From NCBI GenBank assembly GCA_947460575.1, contig CANHIJ010000025.1, positions 1 to 41,351 of the forward strand: a DNA stretch of 41,351 nt, written 5' to 3'. Below, piece by piece: positions 7,493 through 17,600 of the stretch (within the stretch, counting starts at the first letter, position 1; each line of letters starts with the position of its first letter). The notes below the pieces were generated by a model that saw only the letters and a list, made by a program, of their open reading frames with translations, ran no database searches and was not told where the DNA came from. A program made the translations under genes and the position numbers. This stretch comes from Verrucomicrobiales bacterium. Its GTDB lineage: Bacteria; Verrucomicrobiota; Verrucomicrobiia; Verrucomicrobiales; V1-33.

Positions 7493-9274
7493 ATGATGCC
7501 CCATCCTTTTGTACTTCTTGGACTTCGCCGCGAGAGTTTACGGTGTTCTGTGGAAGTGGGCGAGGTGAGGCGCCGGTGGGTGTTGGGGCTGTGGCTGGGA
7601 GCGTTGGCGGTGGGGTTGTGGTTGGGGATGCGGGAGAAGCCGTGGGAGGGATCGGGGGCGCGGCATTTGGCGCAGGGTCGGGCGCTGCGGTTTGAGGAAG
7701 TGGTGCGGATGCAGCTGTGGTGGGCTGGGGTGTGGGTGGCTGGTGGGCTGGGGGCCTTGGGTTTGAGCGGATGGTGGTGGATGGGCTGGGCGCGGGTGGG
7801 GGAGATTGGGGCGAGCCGGGGGGCGTTGGGGGAAGCGGCGGGAGCGGGGGCGGCGTGGGGGCGGCGAAGTGCTTGGCTGTTGGCGGGGGCGATGCTGCTG
7901 GGACTAGGCCTCAGGTTGCCGCGGATGGATCGGGCGATGGATCGGGATGAGCAGGACACGGTGCGGCGGAGTATGATAGGGTATGTGCCGCAGGGGCGGC
8001 CGGGGGAGCCGGATGGGAAAGCGGTGGTGCATCCGTGGAAAATGACGATTTGGGAGTGTGCGCAGGCGAACAATCCCTTTTTGTTCAGCGCGGTGGCGCG
8101 GGGGACGGTGCGGGGGTGGCAGGCGTTGGTGGGGGCGGAGCCGTGGCGGGTTTCGTTGGTGGCGCTGCGGTTGCCGTCGCTGGTGGCGGGGGTATTGGGG
8201 TTGGGGGTGTTGGGGTGGCTGGGATATTTGGCGGGGCGGCCAGGGGTGGGGATAGGGGCGGCGCTGTTGGGGGCGGTGCATCCGCTGCACGTGGAATTTT
8301 CCACGCAGGCGCGCGGCTATGGGATGGTGCTTTTGTTTGTGCCTCTGGCGATGGGGTTTGCGTGGGAGGCTTTGCGGCGGGGGCGCTGGCGGGACTGGTG
8401 GGGGATGGCGGTGAGTTTGTTGGGCTTGTTAATGGCGAATCCGGGGAGCCTCTATTTTGCGGCGTCGCTGGGGTTTTTTGTGGGGGGGTGGTTGCGGTGG
8501 CGGAGTTGGCGGGATGGGGGTGGGTGGGCGGTGGTGGGGCTGAGTCGATTGGGGGTGTGTGTGGCGGCGGTGGGGCTGGGGTATTTGCCGCTGATTTTGC
8601 CGGCGCTGCCGCAGGCTTTGGCCTTTTTGAAGACCATGAAGGGGCCTTTGGATGGGATGTGGGTGCTGATGACCTGGGCGCAATACGGGGGAGGGTTTTT
8701 TTACCCTTCAGTAGCCGTGGCGGATCCGTGGGCGGAGCAGGGGCGGGGGGCGGTGGACTATCTTTTGGGGGGGTATTTCCGGGAGGATCCGGTGGCGGCG
8801 GTATTTTTAGTCGCGGGGGTGCCTTGGCTGCTGTGGGTGGGGGCGCGGTGGTGGTGGGGGCAGGGAGGGTTCCGGCCGATTTTGCTGGGGGCGGTGGGGG
8901 CGCCGCTGGCGGCGTACGGGATGCACCGGAGCGCGGAAAGTCCCTTTTTGTACTACTGGTACCTGATATACTGGCTGCCGGGAGGGTTGCTGCTGACGGC
9001 GGCGGCGCTGGTGCGGCTGGGGCGCGGGGCGGGTCCCTGGAGAGGAGCGGGGCTTGGGGCCCTGTACTTGGCGGTGTTTGGGTTCATGAACCGGCCGGAG
9101 ACTGGGCGGATGAGCTGGACGGGGGCGTCGGCGACGGAAGCGCAAGTATATGTGCGCGGCCGGTATGAGTGGACCACGCGGCCGGACGGGATCACGTACC
9201 GGCGACTGCTGCCGGGCCGACTGGAAAAGAAAGCGGAGGAGCGCCTTGGGGCGGCTAGTCCTGGCGGGCTTTGA
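7493..9274 (+). CDS. GT-C membrane glycosyltransferase, GT39/ArnT-like (2)
   Basis: This 593-residue paralog of the preceding gene has the same plan: many membrane helices, an acidic first-loop motif MDRDEQDTVRRS near residue 150, and LGAVHPLHVEFSTQARGYGM in the position of the first protein's HPWHLRYSVEARSYG. The conserved His-Pro, Ala-Arg-x-Tyr-Gly and Asp-Glu residues mark a diverged duplicate of one GT-C enzyme. The two genes are probably co-transcribed (34-bp gap). The last 20 bp overlap the end of lysS on the other strand. The start is ATG 7493 or the adjacent ATG 7496; no strong ribosome site is visible. Substrates cannot be told from the sequence. Confidence 0.8.
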   Translation: MMPHPFVLLGLRRESLRCSVEVGEVRRRWVLGLWLGALAVGLWLGMREKPWEGSGARHLAQGRALRFEEVVRMQLWWAGVWVAGGLGALGLSGWWWMGWARVGEIGASRGALGEAAGAGAAWGRRSAWLLAGAMLLGLGLRLPRMDRAMDRDEQDTVRRSMIGYVPQGRPGEPDGKAVVHPWKMTIWECAQANNPFLFSAVARGTVRGWQALVGAEPWRVSLVALRLPSLVAGVLGLGVLGWLGYLAGRPGVGIGAALLGAVHPLHVEFSTQARGYGMVLLFVPLAMGFAWEALRRGRWRDWWGMAVSLLGLLMANPGSLYFAASLGFFVGGWLRWRSWRDGGGWAVVGLSRLGVCVAAVGLGYLPLILPALPQALAFLKTMKGPLDGMWVLMTWAQYGGGFFYPSVAVADPWAEQGRGAVDYLLGGYFREDPVAAVFLVAGVPWLLWVGARWWWGQGGFRPILLGAVGAPLAAYGMHRSAESPFLYYWYLIYWLPGGLLLTAAALVRLGRGAGPWRGAGLGALYLAVFGFMNRPETGRMSWTGASATEAQVYVRGRYEWTTRPDGITYRRLLPGRLEKKAEERLGAASPGGL

Positions 9275-10742
9275 GTTGGGGGAAGAGGACCACGTCGCGG
9301 ATGCTTTCGGAGCCGGTGAGCATCATGACGAGGCGGTCGATGCCGATGCCGATGCCGCCGGCGGGGGGCATGCCGTGTTCGAGGGCGAGGAGGAAATCTT
9401 CGTCGATGTTTTGGGTTTCCTCGCCGGCTTGGCCTTCGAGGCGGGTGCGCTGGACGAGGGGGTCGTTGAGTTCGGAGTAGCCGGGGCTGATTTCGACGCC
9501 GTTGATGATGAGTTCGTAGACGTCGACGACGGAGGGGTCGGCGGGGTTTTGTTTGGCGAGGGGGACGAGTTCGGTGGGGACGTGGGTGACGAAGCAGGGA
9601 TTGAACTGTTTTTCTTCGATGCGTTTTTCGAAGACCTGCTGGGTGACTTCGTAGTCCTCCATGTGGGGGGAGATTTCGACGCCCATTACGGCGCATTGGG
9701 CGCGGCGTTGTTCTGGGGAGTAGTCCCACCAGAGGGGGTCGACGCGGCGGAGGAGGTCGCGGTAGGGGGTGCGCTGCCAGGGGCGGGAGAGGTCGATGGT
9801 GCGGGTGACCTCGCCGTCGTCGTTTTTGTGTTCGATGAGGAGGGAGCCGCAGAATTTGAGGGCGAGGTGGCAGACGAGGTCTTCCACGAGGTTGGCCATA
9901 ACTTCGAAATCGCCGAAGGCCTGGTAGGCTTCGAGCATGGTGAATTCGGGGTTGTGGCGGCGGCTGATGCCTTCGTTGCGGAAATTGCGATTGAGTTCGA
10001 AGACCTTGGTGAAGCCGCCGACGAGGAGGCGCTTGAGGTAGAGCTCGGGGGCGATGCGGAGGAAGAAGGGCTGGCCGAGGGCGTTGTGGAAAGTTTCGAA
10101 GGGGCGGGCGGCAGCGCCGCCGGCGACGGCTTGGAGCATGGGGGTTTCGACTTCGAGGAAATCGCGTTGGCCGAGGTAGTGGCGGATTTCGGCCATGATG
10201 CGGCTGCGGGTGAGGAAGACCTCGCGGCTGCGGGCGTTGGACATGAGGTCGAGGTAGCGCTGGCGGTATTTGATTTCGCGGTCGGCGACGCCGTGCCATT
10301 TGTCGGGCATGGGGCGGAGGGCCTTGGAGAGGACGGTGAGGGCGGCGACCTTGATGGAGGGCTCGCCGGTTTTGGTGAGGAAGGTTTCGCCGACGACGCC
10401 GAGCCAATCGCCGAGGTCGAGGCAGTCTTTGAAGAGGGCGAAGGAATCCTCGGGGACGTTTTTCGCGTTGAGGAAGCACTGGAAGCGGCCGGTGATGTCG
10501 GAGAGGTCGAAGAAGATGGTTTTGCCCATGTCGCGGAGGGCGGAGATGCGGCCGGCGAGGCGGACGGGGAGACCTTCGGCGAAGCCATCGCGGAGGGGGC
10601 CGGGGGCGTGGGAGGTTTCGAAGGTGGCGCCGAAGGGGTCGACGCCGAGTTGGCGGAGGCGGGCCAGTTTGCTGCGCCGGATGGCGAGCAGAGCGCTCTC
10701 ATCTGGGGGGGTGAGGGGTTCGGCGTCAGAGGGGGCGTTCAT
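9255..10742 (-). CDS. lysS: Lysyl-tRNA synthetase, class II
   Basis: This enzyme charges tRNA-Lys with lysine. The 495-residue protein has the N-terminal OB-fold anticodon-binding domain (VRLAGRISALRDMGKTIFFDL) and the class II catalytic core. Motif 1 lies around RSRIMAEIRHYLGQRDFLEV, motif 2 is FRNEGISRRHNPEFTMLEAY, and motif 3 is GIGIGIDRLVMMLTG. The C-terminal ISPGYSELNDP segment is typical of LysRS. ATG 10742 is preferred over an upstream TTG at 10778. It follows tex by 59 bp on the same strand and is probably co-transcribed. Its final 20 bp overlap the tail of the convergent GT-C gene, leaving no room for a terminator between them. Confidence 0.96.
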   Translation of the reverse strand: MNAPSDAEPLTPPDESALLAIRRSKLARLRQLGVDPFGATFETSHAPGPLRDGFAEGLPVRLAGRISALRDMGKTIFFDLSDITGRFQCFLNAKNVPEDSFALFKDCLDLGDWLGVVGETFLTKTGEPSIKVAALTVLSKALRPMPDKWHGVADREIKYRQRYLDLMSNARSREVFLTRSRIMAEIRHYLGQRDFLEVETPMLQAVAGGAAARPFETFHNALGQPFFLRIAPELYLKRLLVGGFTKVFELNRNFRNEGISRRHNPEFTMLEAYQAFGDFEVMANLVEDLVCHLALKFCGSLLIEHKNDDGEVTRTIDLSRPWQRTPYRDLLRRVDPLWWDYSPEQRRAQCAVMGVEISPHMEDYEVTQQVFEKRIEEKQFNPCFVTHVPTELVPLAKQNPADPSVVDVYELIINGVEISPGYSELNDPLVQRTRLEGQAGEETQNIDEDFLLALEHGMPPAGGIGIGIDRLVMMLTGSESIRDVVLFPQLKARQD

Positions 10743-10801
10743 GGGCGGGAGCAGTGGCACAGCGGGGGCGGAATGCAAGAGGTTGGGGGGCGCGGGGGGG
10801 G

Positions 10802-13129
10802 TTACTTGCGCTGTTGGGCTTGGCTGAACCAGTCGCCGCCGAAGGGGTTGCCGAGGCCGGAGCCGATGGCGGGTTTGGCGGAGGTGGCGCGGGGGTTGGC
10901 GGGGCGGGAATGGGGGGCGGCGGCGCCTGGGGTGGCGGGCTTGGCGGATTTTTTTTCGAAATCGGGTTTGGCCTTCATGCTGAGGGCGATGCGATTTCTG
11001 GGGAGGTCGACTTCGACCACAGTGACGTGGACGTGTTGGCCGACTTTGACGACTTCGCTGGCGTCTTTGATGAAGTGGTCGGCGAGTTGGCTGACGTGGA
11101 CGAGGCCGTCTTGGTGGACGCCGATGTCGACGAAGGCGCCGAAGGCGGCGACGTTGGTGACGATGCCGGGGAGTTTCATGCCGACTTGGAGGTCGGTGGG
11201 TTTTTCGATATTTTCGGCGAAGGCGAAGGCGGTGAATTGTTGGCGGGGGTCGCGGCCAGGTTTGGCGAGTTCGGCGAGGATATCGCGGAGGGTGGGGAGG
11301 CCGACTTCTGGGCTGACGTATTGCTGGAGTTGGAGGGCAGCGCGTTTTTTGTCGTCGCGGATGAGGTCGGCGAGAGAGCAGTGGGCGTCGCGGGCCATTT
11401 GTTCGACGAGAGGATAGCGCTCGGGGTGGACAGCGGAGGCGTCGAGGGGGTGATCGGCGCCTTGGATGCGGAGGAAGGCGGCGGCTTGTTCGAAGGCTTT
11501 ATCGCCGAGGCGGGGGACGTTTTTGAGTTCGGCGCGGGAGCGGAAGGGGCCGTTGGCGTGGCGGAATTGGACGATATTTTCGGCGGTGGCGGCGTTGAGG
11601 CCGGCGACGTAGCTGAGGAGTTGTTTGGAGGCGGTATTGAGTTCGACGCCGACGGCGTTGACGCAGCTTTGGACGCAGTCGTCGAGGGTATTTTTGAGGA
11701 GGTTGGGTTCGACGTCGTGTTGGTATTGGCCGACTCCGATGGATTTGGGGTCGATTTTGACGAGTTCGGCGAGGGGGTCCATGAGGCGGCGGCCGATGGA
11801 GACGGCGCCGCGGACGGTGAGGTCGTGGTGGGGGAATTCTTCGCGGGCGGCTTCGCTGGCGGAGTAGATGGAGGCGCCGCTTTCGTTGACCATGACGAGG
11901 GTGATGGCGGGGGGGAGTTTGAGTTTGCGGATGAAGGCTTCGGTTTCGCGGCTGGCGGTGCCATTGCCGATGGCGATGGCTTGGATATTAAATTTCTCGA
12001 TGAGGGTGAGGACGGTGCGGGCGGCTTCGACGAGTTGGGCCTGGCTTCCGGCGGTGGGGTAGATGACGTCGTTGTGGAGGAGTTTGCCTTGGGCGTCGAG
12101 GACGACGGTTTTGCAGCCGGAGCGGAAGCCGGGGTCGAAGGCGAGGGTGCGTTTTTGGCCGAGGGGGGCGGCGAGGAGGAGTTCGCGGAGGTTTTCGGAG
12201 AAGATGCGGGAGGCGTCGAGGTCGGCCTTTTTCTTGGAGGCGAGGCGGAATTCGGTTTCCATGCCGGGGAAGAGGAGGCGCTTGCAGCCGTCGGTGATGG
12301 CGAGGGCGACTTGGGCGGCGGCGGGGCCGTGGCCGGAGAGGAAGAGGCGTTTGGCGGTTTCGAAGCCGCGGTCGTCGGGGATGGTGACGCGGAGCATGAG
12401 GAAGCCTTCTTTTTCGCCGCGGCGCATGGCGAGGAGGCGGTGGGAGGGGACGGCCTTGAGGGGTTCGGACCAGTCGAAGTAGTCGCGGAATTTGGCGGCG
12501 GCTTCGTCTTCGCTTTTGCCGAAGAGGACCTTGCAGGCGAGGGTGGATTCTTCTTCGTAGAGCTTGCGGATGGCGGCGCGGACGGGGGCGTCGTCGCTGA
12601 GGCGTTCGGCGAGGATGTCGCGGGCGCCGCTGAGGGCTTCGTCGGGGGATTTGACGAGGAGGTCGGGATCGGGGCCGTCGATTTTGAGGTAGAGGCGGGC
12701 TGTGGCGGCGGGGTCGGCGGCGGGGTTAGTTTGTTGGGCGGCGAGCCAATCGGCGAGGGGTTCGAGGCCTTTTTCTTTGGCGATGGTGGCGCGGGTGCGG
12801 CGTTTGGGGCGGTAGGGGGCGAAGATGTCTTCGAGGCGGGCGAGGGTATCGGCTTTGGCGAGGGCGGCCTGGAGGGTGGGGGAGAGGAGTTGGCGTTCCT
12901 CGAGGCTTTTGGTGATGGTGCGGCGGCGGTCGTCGAGTTCGGCGAGTTGGAGGAGGCGGTCGCGGATGGCGGCGATGGCGACTTCGTCGAGTTCGCCGGT
13001 GGCCTCTTTGCGGTAGCGGGCGATGAAGGGGACGGTGCCGCCTTCGGCGATGAGTTCGGCGGTGGCGGCGACTTGGGCGGGGCGGAGTTTGAGTTCGGCG
13101 GCGACGCGGGCGATGTAGTCGGGGTTCAT
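10802..13129 (-). CDS. tex: Tex family transcription accessory protein
   Basis: This 775-residue protein is a nucleic-acid-binding factor of the Tex/Spt6 family. It carries the Tex N-terminal helical region (VPFIARYRKEATGELDE), a YqgF/RNase H-like domain starting near residue 320 (LAFDPGFRSGCKTVVLD), helix-hairpin-helix motifs (VGVELNTASKQLLSYVAGL onward), and an S1 RNA-binding domain at about 648-715 (GIVTNVAAFGAFVDIGVHQD). It ends in a low-complexity Ala/Pro/Gly tail of about 55 residues. Length matches the family. The ATG at 13129 is preceded by a pure C/T tract instead of a Shine-Dalgarno sequence. lysS follows downstream. Confidence 0.95.
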   Translation of the reverse strand: MNPDYIARVAAELKLRPAQVAATAELIAEGGTVPFIARYRKEATGELDEVAIAAIRDRLLQLAELDDRRRTITKSLEERQLLSPTLQAALAKADTLARLEDIFAPYRPKRRTRATIAKEKGLEPLADWLAAQQTNPAADPAATARLYLKIDGPDPDLLVKSPDEALSGARDILAERLSDDAPVRAAIRKLYEEESTLACKVLFGKSEDEAAAKFRDYFDWSEPLKAVPSHRLLAMRRGEKEGFLMLRVTIPDDRGFETAKRLFLSGHGPAAAQVALAITDGCKRLLFPGMETEFRLASKKKADLDASRIFSENLRELLLAAPLGQKRTLAFDPGFRSGCKTVVLDAQGKLLHNDVIYPTAGSQAQLVEAARTVLTLIEKFNIQAIAIGNGTASRETEAFIRKLKLPPAITLVMVNESGASIYSASEAAREEFPHHDLTVRGAVSIGRRLMDPLAELVKIDPKSIGVGQYQHDVEPNLLKNTLDDCVQSCVNAVGVELNTASKQLLSYVAGLNAATAENIVQFRHANGPFRSRAELKNVPRLGDKAFEQAAAFLRIQGADHPLDASAVHPERYPLVEQMARDAHCSLADLIRDDKKRAALQLQQYVSPEVGLPTLRDILAELAKPGRDPRQQFTAFAFAENIEKPTDLQVGMKLPGIVTNVAAFGAFVDIGVHQDGLVHVSQLADHFIKDASEVVKVGQHVHVTVVEVDLPRNRIALSMKAKPDFEKKSAKPATPGAAAPHSRPANPRATSAKPAIGSGLGNPFGGDWFSQAQQRK

Positions 13130-13260
13130 GGGGGGAGGGGAAGGGGGAGCGGAGGGGCGCCAATAGCAGGCCGGGGGCGGGGCTGCAATTGAGGAAGCGC
13201 GCGGGGGGAGGGCCGGGCGGGGCGCGAGCCGGGCGCGGGGGAGGCCCGGGAGTGCAAAGC

Positions 13261-14598
13261 TCAGGGGGAGGTGAGGCTGGGCAGCAAACGCGCCGGGGGC
13301 GGCGCGGCGGGCGCGGCGGAGTCCGGGAAGGGGGAGAGGGCGGGGGAAGCTGGGTCGGCGGGGGCCGCGGGGGCCGCGGTGGCGGGAGATTCCTCGGGGA
13401 GGTCGTCGTCGCGGAAGATCCAGCCTTTTTCGAGGACTTCGGTGATTTCGAGTTGGCGGTCGTTGGTGCTATTTTGGGGGTAGCGGACGCGGAGGACGGC
13501 GTGGACGGAGGGGGCGTTGAGGAGGACTTTTTTCAATTGGAGGTGGACCGGGCTGTCGAGGGGGGCATAGCCGTAGAGGACGTGGTCGCTGTGGAGGTCG
13601 CTGACTTTGAAGGACTGGTGGGTGGCCTGGGAGGGGAAGTCGAGATTGTAGTAGTCGGTGGGGCGGAGGACGGCGCGGAGGACGACGGGGGAGCGGGGGC
13701 GGGTGCGGCGGAGTTCGGGCCAGGAGAGTTCGGAGTAGCCGGTGAAGCTTTCCCAGTCGATGCGGAAGCCTGCGGGGGTTTTTTCGAGGGCGATGGGGCG
13801 GGAGGTGAAGTCGGCGAGGGGGAGGTCGAGGAGGACGAAATTGCGGTGGACTTCGAGGGCGGAGAGGTCGGGGGGTGGGCCGAGGCGGATGGGGGTCCAG
13901 GGTTTTTCTGGGGAGTAGAAGCGGAGGAGGGCAGGGCCGACACGGTCGGGGTCGCGGATGAGGGGGAGGAGGGCTTCTGGGGAGGAGGCGGCGCAGAATT
14001 GTTGGATGGTTTCCCAGACTTGGCTGCGGAACTGGCTGGTGGCCTGGGACTCGAGGGTTTTGGGAGCGGGGGCAGGGGCGGCGGCGGCGTTGGCGGCGGC
14101 GGTGGCGGCGCGTTGGCGGTGGCGGCGCTGAGAGCGCTGCCAGAGGAGGGCGCTGAGGGAGAGGATGAGGAGGAGGCCGAAGGCGCTGAGGCGGATGAGG
14201 AGGCGGCGTTGGCGGGGGCGCATGCCGAGGCGGCTGCTGGAGCGGCGGCTTTGGGATTCCCAGTCGGGCTGGTTGTTGCCGTGCTTGGCCTTGCGGTGGT
14301 CGCGGCGCTTCATCACGGGGTTGTCGGGATCGACTTCGAGGCCGGCTTCGGTGGTGCGGCGGAGGCGGGTTTTGAAGGCGGCGTCCTTGTCTGGGGCGTC
14401 GTCGCCGCGAGGGGCGAGGCCGAGCTTGCGCCGGGAGTCGACGAGCATGGGGGCGGGGGACCAGGCGGCGGGGTCGCGGACGAGGATCGCGGCTTCGCAG
14501 GAGGGGCAGCCGACTTGGGTGCCGATGGAGGCCTTGGCGGTGCGCAGGCGGCCCCCGCAGGACGGGCAGGTGATGAGGAGCTGATCCGGATCAGACAT
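13261..14598 (-). CDS. Zinc-ribbon and single-TM hypothetical protein
   Basis: This 445-residue protein has an N-terminal zinc ribbon with two CPSC knuckles (CPSCGG near residue 11 and CPSCEA near 31), a basic linker, one membrane helix near residues 133-152 (LLIRLSAFGLLLILSLSALLW), and a large C-terminal domain of about 230 residues. An Ala/Pro/Ser tail closes it. The large domain (around FRSQVWETIQQFCAASSPEALLPLIRDPDRV) suggests a periplasmic NTF2-like or otherwise uncharacterised domain; I cannot name the family. A cytoplasmic ribbon tethered to an exported domain is a common plan in this phylum, function unknown. ATG 14598 (MSDPDQLLITCPSCGG) was chosen over an upstream start at 14652. An AT-rich segment at 14654-14680 may hold its promoter. 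Confidence 0.75.
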   Translation of the reverse strand: MSDPDQLLITCPSCGGRLRTAKASIGTQVGCPSCEAAILVRDPAAWSPAPMLVDSRRKLGLAPRGDDAPDKDAAFKTRLRRTTEAGLEVDPDNPVMKRRDHRKAKHGNNQPDWESQSRRSSSRLGMRPRQRRLLIRLSAFGLLLILSLSALLWQRSQRRHRQRAATAAANAAAAPAPAPKTLESQATSQFRSQVWETIQQFCAASSPEALLPLIRDPDRVGPALLRFYSPEKPWTPIRLGPPPDLSALEVHRNFVLLDLPLADFTSRPIALEKTPAGFRIDWESFTGYSELSWPELRRTRPRSPVVLRAVLRPTDYYNLDFPSQATHQSFKVSDLHSDHVLYGYAPLDSPVHLQLKKVLLNAPSVHAVLRVRYPQNSTNDRQLEITEVLEKGWIFRDDDLPEESPATAAPAAPADPASPALSPFPDSAAPAAPPPARLLPSLTSP

Positions 14599-14695
14599 GG
14601 GAAAAAGTCGAGGGGAGCGGGCTGAGTCTGAGGAAGGGGCCGGGAAAAGCAATCCTTTTACTTAGAATTGATTAAAAAGGCGCTCGGGGAGGCGA

Positions 14696-17600
14696 CTAGG
14701 GATTGGACTGAGCGCGGAGGCGGAGGAAGTGGCGCGGGGAATGGGGGGGGAGGATTTTTTGCCAGGACTGGAGGGTGCGGCCGTCAGGGAGGGGGGAGGA
14801 GCGGGCGAGGGAGAAGTCCGGGGACCAGGAGATTAGGTCTGAGGAGGACTGGAGTTGGAGGGAGAAGGGGCTGAGGGAGGGGAGGCGAGGAAGGGTGACT
14901 TGGAGGATGGGGAGGCCCTCTGGGGAGGAGGTGCGGAGCCACTGGAGGGGGGAGTCGGGGAGGAGGGGGTCGGTGGCGAGGAGGTATTCGACGAGGTTGG
15001 GGAGGCCGTCGGCATCGGGGTCGGCTTGGGGGGCGGCGGCGGAGGGGTTGGGGGGAGCGAGGGGGGAGAAGGCCCAAGCGGTCCACTGGGGGACGGCCGG
15101 GTTGAGGGGGGATCCTGAGGGTTGGCCGCCGAGGGGAGGGGAGGCGGTCCAGGAGGCGGGGAGGGAGTGGTCGGGGTTGAGGAGGGGGTTGCGGAGGAGG
15201 AGGGAGGGGCCGGAGCCATCGGGGGCGCGGGGCCAGGGGGGGGCATCGCTGTAGGTGAAGGAGCGGAGGGGGAGGGAGGCGGCGGTGGATTCGAGGCGGA
15301 TTTCTTCACCGGCGTTGTTGAGGTTGCCGGAGAACTCGCCGTTGAGGAGGAGGTCGATGGCGGGGCCGTAGCGGGCGCGGAGGGCGGCGGCGTTTTTGGC
15401 GAGGAGGGAGCGCTGGCCGGGGTCGAGGATGGGGTGGGGGGCGGAGGCGAAGGAGAAGGCGATGCCGCCTTGGAAGCGGAGCGGGGCGAGGTCGATGGGG
15501 GAGGGGCCGATGTTTTGGAGGGCGAGGAATTCGAAGTCTTCTTTGTCGGTGAAGCCTGCGGCGGCCTCAGCTGGGGTGAGGGCGGGCGGGTTGTACATGA
15601 TTTCGGCGACGACGGTATTGGCGGGGGAGGCGGGGACGGGGTTTTGGGCGAAGTGGGCTTCGGTGAGGGGGCTCCATTCGCTGGTGAAGAGGTTGCGCAC
15701 GCGGGCTTTGAGGGTGGTGGAGGAGGCGGGGAGGGGGAAGGGAGCGGAGTAGAGTTGGGCGGAGGGGGCGAGGGAGCCGCCATAGAGCCTGGGATCGGAG
15801 TTGTCGGTAGTGAAGTAGAGGGAGGAGCCCGGGGGAGCGGAGTGGGAGATGGCGAGGGAGAAAGCGGGGGAGAAAGCGGGGGAGACCGAGCCGCCGTGCT
15901 GGCTGAAGACAGGGGGGAGCGTGAGGGGCCAGAGGGAGTCGCTGAGGTTGGAGTCCTGGTTGGGATCGCGGAATTGGCCGGGGCTGGAGGGGGAGGGGAA
16001 GAGGAAGGCGCGGCGGCCGGTGAGGGGATGGGTCCAGGCGGAGAACCAGGAGGAGTCGGGGAGGAAGCCTGCGAGGGCCATGAGGGGGGCGACTTCGGCT
16101 TGGGTGGCGGCGCGGCGGAGGGAGGTGCGAGCCTCGGTGAGGGCGCCGGAGTTGAAGAGGTGTTTGTGGATGCGGTCGGCGAAGAGGAGGCGGAATTCGG
16201 CGCTGGAGACGAGGCGGCGGAAGAGGGTGGGGATGGGGGAGGTATTGGAGGGGGCGAGGAGGTCGAGGTTGAGGGTTGGGTAGGAGGGGCCCTTGGCGCC
16301 GACATTGAAGGCGCCTTCGGCGTCCCAGACGTAGCAGCGCCAGAGGCCGGAGGGGCTGCGTTCGCGGGCCATGGCCCAGTTGTTGTGGGGCCAGTCCCAC
16401 ATGGCGCAGTAGGTATTGAGGAGGATGTAATCGGCGACGTTTTCGAGGTCGAGGACTTGGCGGAGGGCGTCGTAGTTGGCCTTGAGGGTGAGGTTGGCGT
16501 TGAGGCGGGGTTGGAGGATGCCATTCCAGTGGAGGGCGTCGCCGTCTTCGAAAAGGCCGATGTAGTTGACGTCCCAGTGGTTTTGGCTGTGGTGGTGGGA
16601 CTGCATGAAGGGCTCGCGGAGGCGCTCGACGAGGTTGTAGTAGCCCTTGAAGGAGGCGTTGAGGTAGAGGGAGGCGAAGGTGCCAACGGAGCCTTGGTGG
16701 CCGAGGTCGGTCCAGAGGCGGCGGGTGAATTCGTCGCGGATGAAGGGGGTGGTGATATCGTTTTTGCCGGCGCGGAGGCGGAATTCCTGGAAGTGTTGGA
16801 CGGGGGATTCAGGGATGAGGGGGAAGTGGATGGAGGAGGGTCCGTAATCGCTGCGGAAGAAGAGGTTGAGGGAGGGTTTGAGGGTGGGGTTGGGATCCCA
16901 GAGGGTTTTGGAAGGGGGGTCGCTGAGGACGAGGCGGGCGCGGGAGTAGGGGCTGGAAGAGACGCGGAGGCCGACGGGTTCGCGGAGGCCGGGGCGGTTA
17001 TCTGGGAAGCAGTATTCGAGGAAGGTGGGGCGCTCGTAGGGGCGGCTGTCGGAGGTGGGGTCGGTGAGGCGGCCGTCGCCGAGGGGGAGGTGGTAATCGC
17101 TGGGGGAGGCGGCGGTCCAGAGGCCGTCGGAGTAGTTGCCGCCTTGGATGGCGAAGATGCCGAGGGGTTTGTAGAAGGTTTTGCCGGGGTCGCCGGAGAG
17201 GAGGACGGCAGGGGAGGAGCGGAGGTTGGAGTGTTGGTTGATGAGGTAGGTGTGGGTTTCGACGGGGGAGGGGAGGAGGCCTGGGGCGAAGCTGCGGGCT
17301 TTGATGACGTGGCCGCTGCGGTCGGTGAGGAAGGTGAGGGGGAGGGGTGCGGCGTAGTCGAAGCCGTTGGTGGGGGTGGGGTCGGAGCCGTCGGTGGTAA
17401 AGCGGATGGAGCCGCCTGGGGTGGAGGAAGTGAGGGAGAGGGAGAGGGGCGCGGAGTGGAAGCCGCCGACGGGGCTGAAGAGGGGCGGCGAGGCTTGGGC
17501 TTCGAGGCTGGGGCCGCGGTTGGGGAGGCCAGGGGAGGCTTGGCGGAGGAAGCCCCAGCGGAGCGAGGCGGGGTCGCGGCCCCAGGAGTAGAAGGAAGAC

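Noticed and set aside
9150-13192. Long + strand frames opposite lysS and tex
   Set aside because: They have low-complexity Gly/Glu/Asp/Ala composition and are antisense to well-recognised genes; skew artefacts.
14654-14680. CCTTTT / AAAAGG inverted repeat as a terminator of the CotH gene
   Set aside because: The stem is short and AT-rich with a long loop and no T-run on the - strand; it may instead be a promoter region for the zinc-ribbon gene.
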